Part shown: positions 47,122 through 59,043 of the stretch, one piece after another | Numbering within the stretch: the first letter of the stretch is position 1 | Layout of the letters: each line of letters starts with the position of its first letter | NCBI GenBank assembly: GCA_037013685.1 | Contig: CM072899.1 | Span: 4,878,479-4,942,478 of the forward strand | Source of the DNA: Acridotheres tristis | Lineage: Eukaryota; Chordata; Aves; Passeriformes; Sturnidae | Direction: 5' to 3' | DNA length: 64,000 nt | Made by a program: the position numbers and the translations under genes | Notes under the pieces: generated by a model | Told to the model about the DNA's origin: nothing | The model's database searches: none | The model's input: the letters and a program-made list of their open reading frames with translations, nothing else

Positions 47122-50100
47122 GTAAGTGCCCTGTATGTGTGTGCTCGGCCGGCCCTGCCCCGGGCCCGGGGTCCCCTCTCTCTCCTCCCCGGTCTCTGTA
47201 GCGCGATACTGACCCTTCTTTTATTCTCTCTCTTTTAGGGAGAAGAAAAGAAGGAGGCTAGAGGAGCTGCTGGCGGATGGGTTAGTGCGGGGCTGCGGGC
47301 GAGCGGGGCAGGGGCAGCGCTTGCTGGGGCGGGGGTAGGTGAGGGCGAGCCGCAGCCCCGCAGGAGCTGAGGGCTGGGAGGAGGCTGCGGGGCCCGCGGG
47401 AGGCGCGGGCAGGCAGGAGGGAGCCCCAGGAAAGGTGGCCTAGGTGGGGCAGGGCCCTTGAGCAGCGAGGACTGGAGGAGAGGAAACTCCCGGGGAGAGG
47501 AGCAAGGGGCTGCCCCGGAGCGGGGTGCGAGTTGCGGGCTCGCAGCTTGGCATGGTGTGCTGAAGAGCTTGGTGACCAGAGGGGGAAAAGCTGCCTTGCC
47601 GGTCAGGGACTTGGGAAGGCCTCTAGGCTAGAAGCAGGTGACTTAAGTTTTGGCTGAAAATTAAAAATTCAGACTGCAGAACAGTTGTCTCTGCACCTTA
47701 AAACTCTTTAAAATCTACGCACCTGCCTTAAAGGCAGCGAAAACGATTGTTGAGAAATCTTTACCATCGTCTGCTTCCATCTCTTAACTACCCCTTTCTG
47801 CTTGTGTCCCTCTACCCCAGGGTCACCAGGCAGGCCTGCCTGGGCACTGGCAGTGCATGTGTGTTGGGATGAGGGTCACAACATTCCCTGGGCATGTGGG
47901 ATGGAAGGGTGCATGTCAAATCCCCCAAAAGCATGGAGCTTTGGAGATGTGAAGGTGGCAGGGAAAAGTCTGAGCTTAAAAGCAATATAAGGACTGTGGT
48001 GCTCTGATACTTCAAACAAAATTTAAAATGAAAATAACTCAATGAAATAAGAATGTTGTTGAACTCTTAAACCTGGTTATGCTGTAACAACACAAAAAAT
48101 AAACATTTGAAAAACTGTTTCTGAAATAAAACATAAAATCTGACATTGAGTTGCTGATATTTTTCAGATCTCCACAATGTCCAACCCTCTAAAAAATGAA
48201 CTGTAGTATAATTGCAGAAGTGAAACTAGACATTATCATTTTTATCAGTTAGGAAGGAAAATACACATCTAAACAGAAAAGGAGTGCTGCTGTTTAGTAG
48301 CTGTTTATAGGGACTGTATAAAAGAAAAAAAAATTGTTCTTAATTTTAACACACCTTCTACACTCATTTCCAGAAATGCTTCTATCCCATAGAAGTAGCT
48401 TTTGTGATGTATGTTGACCCATTTTATTTGCTTAATGAACCTTCTGAAATCTGGTGTACAGCAGATGAGAGATTCTGCAGAGGGAGTGTTGTGTTTATTT
48501 ACACCATTTCCCATTATGTGAAATATGTGTAATTTCACATTATTGTGAAAACTGGAGGAGATATGAAAGTGCATCTGAGGTCGAAAGACCCTTATGAATT
48601 CAAATAATTTTTGTAGGTCTTATTTAACTGCTCTTGTAGTAAGTAACTTCCCTCAACAGTTAACGAGGAGAGTTCAGTCTGCAATCAAATTATCATAGAA
48701 TGGTTTGGGTTGGAAGGGACCTTAAAGATCATCTCATTCCAACCCGCTGCCATGGGCAGGGACATCACAGGTGAATTATGATTTATTTATTCCTGCAGAG
48801 AAGTTTTTCCCTGTTACTGAAAATCTTTTGCAAAATCAGTTCCCTATAAGTTCATTTACTATCAGCATACTGTGTTGTCCAAGTTCTGAATTCTGTGAAG
48901 ATTAAGGAACTCTCTGTAGATGTTTTCACCACATTTACTTTGGTTTTGAGATGAGTTACAAGGAAGTTATGATAAATTCTAAACATTACCCAAGAGTAAT
49001 TAGACAGGTGCTTTTTTTTTTCATAGAAGAAGGCAGATAGCACTTTGCTACTTAGGATTAGCTGAGCTTTTTTATAACCAGCTTAGTTTTACATTAATGT
49101 AAAGCATAATCATATTTATTGAGTGGAACTCCTGTTTATTTAATAGAGACGTAGGTGTTGATCTTATAGTAGAAAATTACTTGAGAGCTGATTTTGAACT
49201 ATTCTAGTAAGTCTCTTAAAAATTTAAATCTATACTTACGTACTATTAAAAGTGACCTGCTAAAAGAGAAAAGGGTAGTGGAGTATTTGATGCAAAATTC
49301 TGCCTTGAAAATTTAAAGGAACATAACTACATACATTTCTTTTTTTCAAGTGAGACTATTACTGCAGTCAGGCTCGAGGATGTCTCAAAAATGGTGCCGT
49401 TCTAATTCCATGGTACCACTTGCTTGTGAAGAACATTCAAGATTCATGTCTTTTAAAAATATTTGTCTAAATAAACTACCCTGAAGATTCAGAGGATGAT
49501 GTTGGGGCACGTTACTGTAATTTATTCAGAGCCTCACTATTGCAGTTACACACTGATGTGTCTGTCAGATACAAGACTTGACTGATGAAAAAAATAGCAC
49601 CCTCAAAATCTAGAGGAACAAGCTCTTTTTCTGTGTCCTCTTCAAATTTGAGGGAAACAAAAGGAGTAAGACTAGACCCTTTTTTCACTGCAGGTCAACT
49701 TTTACTGGTAACAGTTAAATCAGTGGGTTTATCGAAATGCCTGGGTTATTTTTCCCCTCTGTGCATATTTATATTACTGCTTTTTAGTTCCACAAATAAA
49801 ACCCACTCATGCAAATGCTCATGTGCATAACTTGCAGACACGAAGAATATGCAGATGCATTTGTACGAATGGTCAATAATTAAGGTGTTTTTTGTATAGA
49901 AAGTTGGAGGTGTGGCTTTTCCTGTCTGATTTTGCAGCTGAATTTACTGTGTTCTGTGCAGAATGGCTGTTGATGGTGGGTGTGGGGACTCTGGAGACTG
50001 GGAAGGTCGCTGGAACCATGTAAAGAAGTTCCTCGAGCGATCTGGACCATTCACACATCCCGATTTCGAGCCAGGCACTCAAGTGAGAAAGACTTACTTT

Positions 50101-53100
50101 CAAATATCTATAGAGTGTGTTGCAGATTAATGTAAACAGCTTCATTAATTGACCACCAGCAATGTATGAGAACTAAAGCTGCATGAAAAGCTCGTGTTTT
50201 AATCAATTGATCATTATGGTCCTAGGAGAACATGTTGTGTTCTTTTTATGAGTTTGTATTTTTAAGTTATACGCTGTGAACTTCAATCTTGCTGTCATCA
50301 TATATAAATACACAGCAGCGTATGAATTTTGCTGTTTTTGAGTTTCACATGAAAAATAGCAGCATTTATATCTCCATTTTTAAGTAATTTGATACAGTTA
50401 GGAATTGATTGTACTTAAGAAATTAGTGTTAATATGAGTATTTTGAGAACTGGATAAGATGTGTAGTAGGGTAAACTGTTTTAAGTATTTCTTTTGCTTT
50501 TCTTCTTTTGTTGTACGTTTTCTTTGAGCTTATGGCTGAAAGTATTTTCCTGTTACCTTTTTAATGTACTGTTCCATTATTGACTAGTTGGAGACTGGGG
50601 TCAAAAAGAACAGTTCACAGAAAGCAATTATATACTTAACATTTTCAATTCTTTCTGTCCAGCAACATTGTCTCTCTGTTTAAATTTATTTCGTATTATA
50701 TATCAGTGAAGTATTTGAAGAAGGAAAGCATTATCACCTTAAACCAAATAATAATAAGAGTGGATCTTGCTTTTTTCATGGTCAAAAGGAATATAAAGTA
50801 ATATACTGATACTAGCAAAGGTCTTGATTCTCTCTAAGTGCGGATATAGGCACTGCATGAAATCAACAACTGATTAAAGTCTGATATGTAATTACTCCTG
50901 CAAATGCAAAATTGCTTTATCTGTAACTCACTAGGCACTGACAATTTATGGTAACATGTTTGTAAGGGTTATGAAACAAAGGACAGATTGTACTAATTTT
51001 TGGTTTATGTTTTCTGCAGGCCCTTGATTTTTTGTTAAGCACATGTAAAGTACTAGTTATTGGAGCAGGAGGATTAGGATGTGAACTCCTGAAAAACCTG
51101 GTAATTACTGTTTTAACCCTTTTCTTCTTAGAATCTTTTCTGTTTCTTTTTGTCCTTGACAAAACTATCTTTTTCAGTTGACTAGTTTTGCAGTTTTGGT
51201 TGTATGCAGCTACTAGAGTTTTAAGTTCTAATCAACGTGTGTAAAATACATGTTGATATAGACAATAAAGATGAAGAATGCACTTGAAAAGTGGTATTTT
51301 CATATGTTGCATGTTATTTATTCAGCTACCTCAAAGCTTGTCTGAAGGTACAACAGGCTGCTTTGTATGAAGAGCAGCTAAAAGTTCATGTGCAGCCTTA
51401 GATCCAGTCTGATATTGGTGATTCTCCCTAATTGCCAGATCTAGGGAAATGAAGTCAACTTCATGAACAAATCATGCTCCTAATGCTACAAGGAAGTATG
51501 GTTTGGAATTCAAGAGTTTAATGACCCATTTATTGTGGTTTTTATCCTCACAATCACTCAGATTTATCTCAGTGTATCACTGTTATGATCCCATTTGAGT
51601 TTGGTAGTTTGGACTATTTGTATTTCTATTTAAGAACAAAGATTTCTGTGCATCCCTTGTTAGGCATGGAATAGCTCTCTTCAGAAAATGTAAAGGGAGA
51701 AGTTTCAAAATCTTTATGTATAAAAAGATAGTCTTAAAGGAAAAAACATATTCTGTATATGATTCAATTTTTTTAGTCACTTCAGAACATCACAACTCCT
51801 TTATTTTCTCTAAACCCTGTGTTTTACAGCATTTCTTTCCCTTTAACTGGAGTTCACATTGTCTCTTTGTGTGTGACTGATATTACTTTATCAGATCAGA
51901 CCCATAATGCAGTTTTAAGGCAATTTTACTATAAAGTTTGCCAGATGTAGTGATGGCCTGCATGCAAATGGACACGAGGCAGAGCTTCTGTCAGAGGTTC
52001 AGTGTGTTCTTAGATAGGGAGATGATTTTTGTGCTTGCCATCTGCTTCAGCATTGAATGCCATGAGGAATGCTGCCTTGTTTTGAACTGTGATGTCTGGG
52101 TCAATATACCAAACTTGTTTGTGCCAACTGTGAAAATGGTCAATGTCTCAAACCTTAACAGGAATTTAAAAAAATCCTTTTAAAGGAATTAAATTTTATT
52201 TTTCCTATTGCTGCTGAACATGGAATATTTGTTTAAATTCTGTGTTTTTTCCCCCAACGCACCCTTTTGATTTACTCCAGCCATGAAGGAATAGTGCAGC
52301 TTCCCCTAATAGATCAGCCTACTGTTGGCTTCCCTGTGTTAGCATTAGTTAGGCCAAAGCAATATTGCCTTCAGGAGAGCCTTGTCTTTGACTGTTGGAA
52401 TGTTATTAATTCCATCTGTCTAAATATGAGCATTAGTAGCCCAGCCAAACCCCTTTGAACAAAGAATGACCATGTACCTGTCTGGGCAGGCAATGAGGAG
52501 CAAATGCATTTGTTCCTCCAAAGATTGCTGTTTTGGCATCTGGAGTGAATTCTGGAGCTTTGTGTGCATTTAATTTCCTGTTAAATGAAGCTGACCTTCT
52601 CTTTTCCCAGGCACTGTCTGGTTTCAGACAGATCCATGTTATTGACATGGATACTATAGATGTTTCTAACCTTAATCGACAGTTTTTGTTTCGGTGAGTG
52701 ATATTTTATATTTCTGCTGTTTAACTTCTGAGTTTCTTTAAATGTACCTAAATAAAACATGTTAGTATATTCATTATTTTGGTTGGACAGGAGGTCATTA
52801 AAGATTATTGGACCTTCATGTTGCAATAGGACTCAGAATTAACTAAATGTTGCATGTGATTTCTTCTTATTTTGGGATCTGTGGCATGAAAAAAATCCAT
52901 TTATGTTCCTTGCCATTCCAGTACAGCTAATGACTAATGGAAAAGGTGACACCAAGGAATAAATGCACACAGACTGAGATCTTTTCTGGTACCTTTTTCA
53001 TCCAATTACAGTGAAAAAACATTGGATTTTTTTGGTGTTGATAACGGTAGTTAATTCTGAGGCTCTCACATCTGATGCTTTGCAGGGATCATGGAATGGT

Positions 53101-56100
53101 TTGGTTGGATGCCTTAATACTATCCAATTAAATAAAATATCCTAAAATAACAATTAGCCACTTAATTCGATACTGCAATGTATAGAGATTGGAAAGACAA
53201 AATCTGCTAAAATAAAGCATTTGGAATTGCTTGGGTTTTTCCCAGACCGAAGGATGTGGGGCGACCAAAAGCAGAAGTTGCAGCAGAATTCCTGAACAGT
53301 CGCATTCCCAACTGTGCTGTTGTACCGTATCCTTTCACAGAGAAGCCCTGAAGGCTTCAATATCCTAGAAAACTCTGTAGGTGGTAAGAGTATCTAAAGT
53401 ATTTTGCTGCCATCCTGTTTCTCATACAATAAAGAACACTTCCATTCAGCTGGTGAGTTGAGAATTCTTTCTCTGTGCCATTAGCATACAGGGAATCTGC
53501 ATGGGAAAGGCTCAGAAATTATTTTGTATTTTTCCACTGAGTCTCTTTATTCAGCTGCAATATTGTAATTTTCACTGAGATACTGGAATTATTCACCAGA
53601 GAGCTTTGAGTAAGCATTGGTAGGAGGCATTAGTTTATAAACGTGGAGCAACACTTACTGATGAAGGATTTTGTGAGAGCACGTATTTTGAGCTTCCTAA
53701 ATATTTCACCTGCTGAACTTTGCCATTTAGGACTATTCCATTGTGCCCTTTACTAATTCTGTGAGATGTCACAGCTTCACCTGTGGGAATTTAATCTCAG
53801 ATCACATAGTTTTTTAGAAGGTATTATATAGAATTACAGTAATAAATTAGATAATATGTTCCCTTTAGGTTAGCAAATAGAAAACCTATAAATATATTCC
53901 TTTACTGGGCTTGCATTCAGATATTTTAAAAAGATTCAAGACATGGATGAAAGCTTCTATCGACGTAAGTGAGGTTTTTTTACCTGACAAGCACCCACTG
54001 GTGCTTTGGGGAACCCTTGCAAATGTTGCTGCTCACTGCTTTTCCTGATAGTTTGCTTGCTAATTATTTTAGTCTTCCACAGTATACTGGAAATAACACC
54101 TAGACAAAATTTAAATATATCTGTGATGCAGGTAGTCTAGGGGAGATAGCTAAGGAGTCACTGTCCCTGTTATGGACAGAATACTTTGCTTGTCTTGAAG
54201 TCTGCATTAGTATAGATTTTGAATAATGTTTTTTTCTCCCTAGAGTTCCATATTATTGTTTGTGGGCTGGACTCTATTATTGCAAGAAGATGGATAAATG
54301 GCATGCTGGTAAAGTTTTCAATCTTCTTAATGCCTGATTATTGCTTCAGTTTAAATGACTAAAATGAAACATACTTGTGTAGAGTGTGTCATGGAAATGA
54401 ATGAGGACTATTGAAACTCACAGCTTTCTGTACCTATTTCTGTTTTCTTTCTGTGAGCAGGATGAAATACAGGCTCTCTTACCTGCCCTTTTCTTGAGGA
54501 GTGTTAGCCAACATTTGTGCAGTGCCCTGCAGGGATAATTTCAAAGTTAGGTTACGTTGCTTGTGGCCCTCTCTAGTCACCTTTTGAAAATCATAAAAGA
54601 AAACAGAGCTGCTCTGAGTGCTCTCATTGTGAATTTTTTCTTCAATACCCAAACTGTATTTATCATGCTGCAGCTTGTAAATGCCATTATTTGGAGCTGC
54701 ACTGTTACAGAATTCAGTGGTCAGAAAGCTGGTAGTTTTATCATTGTCAATTTGTTTATAAAACAATGATCTGGAGTATCTACCTGTATTAAAAAAAAAA
54801 AAGACAAAAGCAAAACAACAAATCAAGAATCAAACCTTCAACCAACCAACCATTTGTTCTGATGAACTGTAAGAATATATATAGCAAATAATAGTATTTA
54901 TCAGGGGAATAAGCAGAGGAGGTAGAGGGTGAAGGTGGTTGATTAAGTTTTGTGCATTGACAAATAAGTAGTGTTTTATATACCCCTAAAATAAACTGTA
55001 TATCAAGCACTCAATAGTTGGGTGTACCTTTAAGAATAAAATTTTAGGATTTTTTTTCTTCCTGCAACTAGTTTAAAAACTGAAACCAAGCAAAAACCAA
55101 CACTCTCACCCTTTATTTGTTAGATGTCATTTTTACATTATGAAGATGGTGTCCTGGATCCAAGTTCCATCATACCTCTAATAGATGGAGGGACAGAAGG
55201 TTTCAAAGGAAATGTTCGTGTGATTATTCCTGGTATGACAGCATGTGTTGAGTGCACACTTGCACTTTACCCACCACAGGTAATTCAGCCAGTGAAATTG
55301 CCATTTTTTCATATTCCTCTGCTTTGCTGGTTTCTTTTCTTAGAAACCAGAACCTTAGAAACCATTAGTATCTAATGTATCATGGTTTCTTCTGGTTTTG
55401 CTCCTCTGCCCAACCAGGTCAATTTTCCCATGTGCACCATTGCATCCATGCCCAGACTGCCAGAGCATTGCATTGAGTATGTCAGGATATTGCAGTGGCC
55501 AAAGGAACAGCCCTTTGGAGGTAATTAATGTGTTGTACTGGTGCTAAGTGAACATTTTTCCTTTTAATTAACTTGAGTTGGGTGTATACTTTTAATAAAA
55601 CAATCCTGCCTGTTAACCTTATGTGGTTCATTGTCATATTGAATCTAAGACTCCTCTGAGCTGGAGATGGATTTTCTCTTGAACTCACTCTCCCGTTCCA
55701 TATTTTCTCATGTTTCTCACACTGCACAGTGTCTTTCCTGAATTAAAACGTGACCTGTAACAGCTCTATGAATTGTGCAGTGTTGATAATTCGTGTATAA
55801 GATATGTTAAAACTAAAGATGTTTGTAAAAATAATACTTTGGTTATTTAAAATGTCAAATTTCAATAGCTTCATGAGGTGTTCATTTTAAATTAAAACAG
55901 GGATTTTTTTAGACAAAATGTTGTGTTTCGGAAGAACTTTTAAAATTGCAATTTATCTGTTAATTTTTTACTGTAGAAGGTGTTGCATTGGATGGAGATG
56001 ATCCTGAACACATACAGTGGATTTACCAGAAGTCTTTAGAAAGAGCCTCACAATTTAATATTAAAGGTGTTACCTACAGACTCACCCAAGGTAAGGGGAT

Positions 56101-59043
56101 GGCATTTCACCAAGTTATGGCATTTGCACCTAGGCTGGATTGGCATTCTTTGTGTTTGTTATGACTAAGCTGGCAGCTGTGCTGAGATAGTTCTCAGCCC
56201 TAAACCAGAAACAGGCAGCTCGTTTCCTGTGCCAGCATAAATATTTTTATGACAAATCAGATGTTCGGGCATTCATGATGAATCAGAGGAACTTATCTGG
56301 GATAAAACTGAACATTCTTTTTGCCATTTTATTTTTAACTTGGAGCAGCTCCACAATTTACATTATACAGTGACCACTCTTGCTGGGCCAAAGAATAGAA
56401 ACAAAAGGACTTGATTGTCTTTTTTAGCAATAGAACATTTTGTGCCAGTTCAGGCTGGTTAAGTCTGTAGCATCGGTTCCTCTCTGCTGTCCCTGTCTCT
56501 GTTCACATGCAAGTGCAGGATGCTGACACTCATTTAATCAGCATTTTAAACACTAACCTCAACTATCTTTCCTTTGTGCATTTCTCCAATTAAACAGGAA
56601 TAGAACAGAGATTTAATTTCCAGTGCTAAATGCAGAATACTTTCAGAGTTTGTTCAGTAGTGCTCTTTTGATACCTGCTTTTTTTCAATGTGCTTGATCC
56701 ATTCCTAAAATTAAAAAAAATACCCAAGTAATGCAGCAGCATGCCATTATACCTGTTTGTTACAGAAATTCCTGGACACTTTAAAGTGTCCTTTAGAATA
56801 CTTTTGGACCTCCCTTTTAAATTATTCTGTCTAAAAGTGGTCTCTCAATAGAGTTTCTAGGAAAACCCAGAGCTGTATGTTTTGTTTTTACAGGGGTGGT
56901 TAAACGAATTATTCCAGCAGTAGCTTCTACAAATGCAGTAATTGCAGGTATGCTGAAAGAGCTCATTTCACTTCTCCTTTACTGACTTGAGAGTTTTGTG
57001 GGGCAACAATTTGGAATTGAGAACTAGGAGAGAATAATTTTTAAGTGTGTCTGATTTATTTTTGCCATCTCATTTCTGTTTTCCTTAGAGAAACTGTATG
57101 TGACTGGATAGAGAGCAAAAGCATTTAAGACTGGGGAGAAAAATTGAAAATCACAATATATAGGCTTGACATACTCTCAGCTTAGTGCCAAATTATGATG
57201 TTAACGTACAGAACTACCAGCTGCCTTCAGATGTTTATTTTTCTCTTTATAGATTGTTATACTTGATTGTTTTTGTCACTTTGGTACAACTGTCTGATGT
57301 CTGCATGTCTGATAAGAGTTAGGTAACGAAAGTTTTTTTTCTCATTCCAGCTGTTTGTGCCAGTGAAGTTTTTAAAATAGCCACAAGGTATTTAATTTCT
57401 TATTAATTACAGACATGATTTCCAGCAGAATGCCATGTATCAACACTGACATATTTGTTATTACAGTGCATATGTTCCTCTTAACAACTACTTGGTGTTC
57501 AATGATGTGGATGGATTATATACATACAGTTTTGAAGCTGAAAGAAAGGTTAGTGCCATTAAAGGCTTGAAGGGTTGTTTCCTTGATTTGTATTTATACA
57601 CTCTGTGTGTGTTTCTGAACCTCAGTATTGAATCAATTGGCCCTTAGTACTGGGTAATAATATTTCTGAAGTTTTAAAAGTGGAAACTACAGCATTAAGG
57701 GTCTGCTGCTTCTGCAGAGTAGAACTACAAAATAAGATCCTCAAACCTAAGATGACTCATGGGCAGATCTTCTCAAAAAGAGGTGATGGCAAAAAGTGAT
57801 CTGAAAGTTTGTAGTATTGGTTTTTATGTCAGATGAAATTTATCATTCGTAAAAACTTAAGTGCTGTTGGGAGTCCATCAGTGACAGACTTCAGAAGGAA
57901 ACAAATTTTGTCATTAATATTTGCAACTATTATTATTTCTAGAGCTAAAACTTGAAAAAACCACGACACAAACACTTTTGAGACCTTACTAGCAGCATTT
58001 CTAAAATCATCTTTAACACAATGTATTCCTGTGCTGTTTTGTGGTAGGAGAACTGTCCAGCCTGCAGCCAGCTTCCCCAAAACATAGAGATTTCCCCATC
58101 AGCTAAATTACAGGAGATCCTGGATTACTTGACAAATAATGCTTCATTGTAAGTTGCAACCATTCTGACTAATTTGATAATTTGTTAGTTCAGTACTTAA
58201 AAAAGGTGATTTCTAGATGTATTTTTAACCTGATTGCCTGGTTTGTGTTTTGCTTGTTTATTTGTTTTAAATGTTTTATATATAGGCAGATGAAATCTCC
58301 TGCAATCACAGCAACTATGTATGGAGGAAATAAAACACTTTATTTACAGGTAATCTAAACATACATAATTGACTGTAATATTCTGAATTTACTTAAATTT
58401 ACTGAATTTGAAAAAAAAATCTGGCCTTTTTTTTTTTTTTAACTTGCAGACAGTAGCTTCAATTGAAGAAAGAACAAGGCCAAATCTTTCCAAGACACTA
58501 AAAGGTACCATGGAGCTGTCAGGTGTAGATTTTCAAGTTAGAGAAAGTCAATTTCACTCCTCTGTGTGGATATTTAGCTTTATCTTGCATTATGCAGTAG
58601 AATGTGCTTCATTGTCCTTTTACATTCAATACACATTCAATTTTGGTTTCACATTTCTCAGGTATATCAGTTGCTTAAAGGTAAAGTGCAGGCAGATGCA
58701 CAGAACATTGCAACAAAGCAACAAAATAACAGCTGTAAATTAAACACACTTCTGCAGAGTTTTATGTATATTTCTCAACAAGATCTGTTTCCTGGTTAAA
58801 TTAGATTAATATTAATTTAGCCAGTGAGCTGTTTGTAGCTGTAATACATCATATTTACAGTTTGTGGGAATAGCATTTCTAATTTTTTTGGCTTCTTGAA
58901 AAGGCAAAGCACATGGGTTTAATTGAATTAATTAAGCTTTTCTTTCTGTTTCAGAACTGGGGCTTGTGGATGGCCAGGAACTTGCAGTTGCTGATGTTAC
59001 TACACCACAGACTATGTTGTTCAAGCTTCACTTTACCACTTAA
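47102..59043 (+). CDS. UBA3: UBA3, NEDD8-activating enzyme E1 catalytic subunit (18 exons, 463 aa)
   Basis: Joined exons: 47102-47121, 47239-47280, 49962-50082, 51020-51100, 52611-52693, 53246-53326, 53921-53964, 54244-54308, 55124-55279, 55418-55520, 55977-56090, 56894-56947, 57351-57387, 57467-57548, 58048-58148, 58286-58349, 58450-58504, 58955-59043. The 463 codons equal the human length. UBA3 pairs with NAE1, adenylates NEDD8 and passes it to UBE2M/UBE2F for cullin neddylation. Visible sites are GAGGLG (residues 76-81, ATP binding), catalytic Cys237 in [10 protein letters not shown], zinc pairs Cys220/Cys223 (TACVECT) and Cys364/Cys367 (CPAC), and the C-terminal ubiquitin-fold domain that recruits the E2. 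No residue known to be essential is missing. One intron is U12-type. The gene is head to head with ARL6IP5 and tandem with TMF1. Confidence 0.97.
47239..47280 (+). CDS. UBA3: UBA3 exon 2 (42-nt, frame-neutral)
   Basis: Acceptor ctctcttttag, donor gttagt. It encodes [13 protein letters not shown], a basic then acidic helix. Both borders are phase 2, so skipping it removes 14 residues without a frameshift. Confidence 0.9.
47281..49961 (+). other. UBA3 intron 2
   Basis: A GT-AG intron, GC-rich at first as part of the promoter island and AT-rich later. It holds one short minus-strand CR1 fragment. No exon was recognised. Confidence 0.8.
48692..48768 (-). mobile_element. CR1 LINE, short 3'-end fragment
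   Basis: Plus-strand text atcatagaatggtttgggtt, ggaagggaccttaaagatca and catgggcagggacatc is the reverse complement of the CR1 3' terminus. It is only about 77 bases long and well preserved, so relatively young. Confidence 0.92.
49962..50082 (+). CDS. UBA3: UBA3 exon 3
   Basis: Acceptor gttctgtgcag, donor gtgaga. It encodes [20 protein letters not shown] and [18 protein letters not shown], the lead-in to the adenylation domain. Confidence 0.95.
50083..51019 (+). other. UBA3 intron 3
   Basis: An AT-rich GT-AG intron. Nothing else was recognised. Confidence 0.85.
51020..51100 (+). CDS. UBA3: UBA3 exon 4 (ATP-binding loop)
   Basis: Acceptor ttttctgcag, donor gtaatt; 27 codons. It encodes [18 protein letters not shown], with the glycine-rich nucleotide-binding loop. 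Confidence 0.95.
51101..52610 (+). other. UBA3 intron 4
   Basis: An AT-rich GT-AG intron of 1.5 kb. No repeat or exon was recognised. Confidence 0.85.
52611..52693 (+). CDS. UBA3: UBA3 exon 5
   Basis: Acceptor tcttttcccag, donor gtgagt. It encodes [20 protein letters not shown] followed by QFLF, the E1 signature with the acidic and Arg residues around ATP. Confidence 0.95.
52694..53245 (+). other. UBA3 intron 5
   Basis: A GT-AG intron. Bases 53087-53125 (gatcatggaatggtttggtt) look like a remnant of a minus-strand CR1 3' end. Confidence 0.75.
53246..53326 (+). CDS. UBA3: UBA3 exon 6
   Basis: Acceptor gtttttcccag. It encodes [20 protein letters not shown] followed by PNCAVV and is followed by the U12-type donor gtatcctttc. 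Reading past the donor reaches a stop soon after. Confidence 0.94.
53327..53920 (+). other. UBA3 intron 6, U12-type
   Basis: The donor GTATCCTTTC matches the minor-spliceosome GT-AG donor. TTCCTTTAC (53897-53905) matches the U12 branch site at eight of nine positions, with its A 16 bases before the exon. Exon phase and homology on both sides fix these borders. Confidence 0.85.
53921..53964 (+). CDS. UBA3: UBA3 exon 7 (44 nt)
   Basis: Acceptor cttgcattcag, donor gtaagt. It encodes [14 protein letters not shown], matching the human HFNKIQDFNDTFYR. The exon was found only through phase and homology. Confidence 0.93.
54244..54308 (+). CDS. UBA3: UBA3 exon 8
   Basis: Acceptor ttttctccctag, donor gtaaag. 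It encodes [20 protein letters not shown] followed by L. Confidence 0.95.
54309..55123 (+). other. UBA3 intron 8
   Basis: An AT-rich GT-AG intron with an A run near 54790. Nothing else was recognised. Confidence 0.85.
55124..55279 (+). CDS. UBA3: UBA3 exon 9 (first zinc cysteine pair)
   Basis: Acceptor tttatttgttag, donor gtaatt; 52 codons. It encodes [20 protein letters not shown] and [16 protein letters not shown]. Cys220 and Cys223 are zinc ligands. Confidence 0.95.
55418..55520 (+). CDS. UBA3: UBA3 exon 10 (catalytic cysteine)
   Basis: Acceptor ctgcccaaccag, donor gtaatt. It encodes [20 protein letters not shown] and [13 protein letters not shown]. The Cys of PMCTIA is residue 237, the thioester-forming cysteine. 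Confidence 0.96.
55521..55976 (+). other. UBA3 intron 10
   Basis: An AT-rich GT-AG intron with nothing else recognised. Confidence 0.85.
55977..56090 (+). CDS. UBA3: UBA3 exon 11
   Basis: Acceptor tttttactgtag, donor gtaagg. It encodes [20 protein letters not shown] and [17 protein letters not shown]. Confidence 0.95.
56091..56893 (+). other. UBA3 intron 11
   Basis: A GT-AG intron with nothing else recognised. Confidence 0.85.
56894..56947 (+). CDS. UBA3: UBA3 exon 12 (54 nt)
   Basis: Acceptor tgtttttacag, donor gtatgc. It encodes [18 protein letters not shown], a conserved adenylation-domain helix. Confidence 0.94.
56948..57350 (+). other. UBA3 intron 12
   Basis: A GT-AG intron with nothing else recognised. 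Confidence 0.85.
57351..57387 (+). CDS. UBA3: UBA3 exon 13 (37 nt)
   Basis: Acceptor tctcattccag, donor gtattt. It encodes [12 protein letters not shown]. Placement rests on phase and identity with the human protein. Confidence 0.93.
57467..57548 (+). CDS. UBA3: UBA3 exon 14
   Basis: Acceptor ttgttattacag, donor gttagt. It encodes [20 protein letters not shown] and SFEAERK. Confidence 0.95.
57549..58047 (+). other. UBA3 intron 14
   Basis: A GT-AG intron with nothing else recognised. Confidence 0.85.
58048..58148 (+). CDS. UBA3: UBA3 exon 15 (second zinc cysteine pair)
   Basis: Acceptor gttttgtggtag, donor gtaagt. It encodes [20 protein letters not shown] followed by [13 protein letters not shown]. 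The CPAC cysteines (364/367) complete the zinc site; the ubiquitin-fold domain begins here. Confidence 0.95.
58286..58349 (+). CDS. UBA3: UBA3 exon 16
   Basis: Acceptor ttatatatag, donor gtaatc. It encodes [20 protein letters not shown] followed by Q. The acceptor lacks a long pyrimidine tract. Confidence 0.92.
58450..58504 (+). CDS. UBA3: UBA3 exon 17 (55 nt)
   Basis: Acceptor tttaacttgcag after a long T run, donor gtacca. It encodes [18 protein letters not shown]. Confidence 0.93.
58505..58954 (+). other. UBA3 intron 17
   Basis: A GT-AG intron. The open frame across its 5' border is exon 17 read-through. Confidence 0.85.
58955..59043 (+). CDS. UBA3: UBA3 terminal coding exon
   Basis: Acceptor tttctgtttcag. 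It encodes [20 protein letters not shown] then MLFKLHFTT and TAA, the end of the E2-binding ubiquitin-fold domain. Confidence 0.95.
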
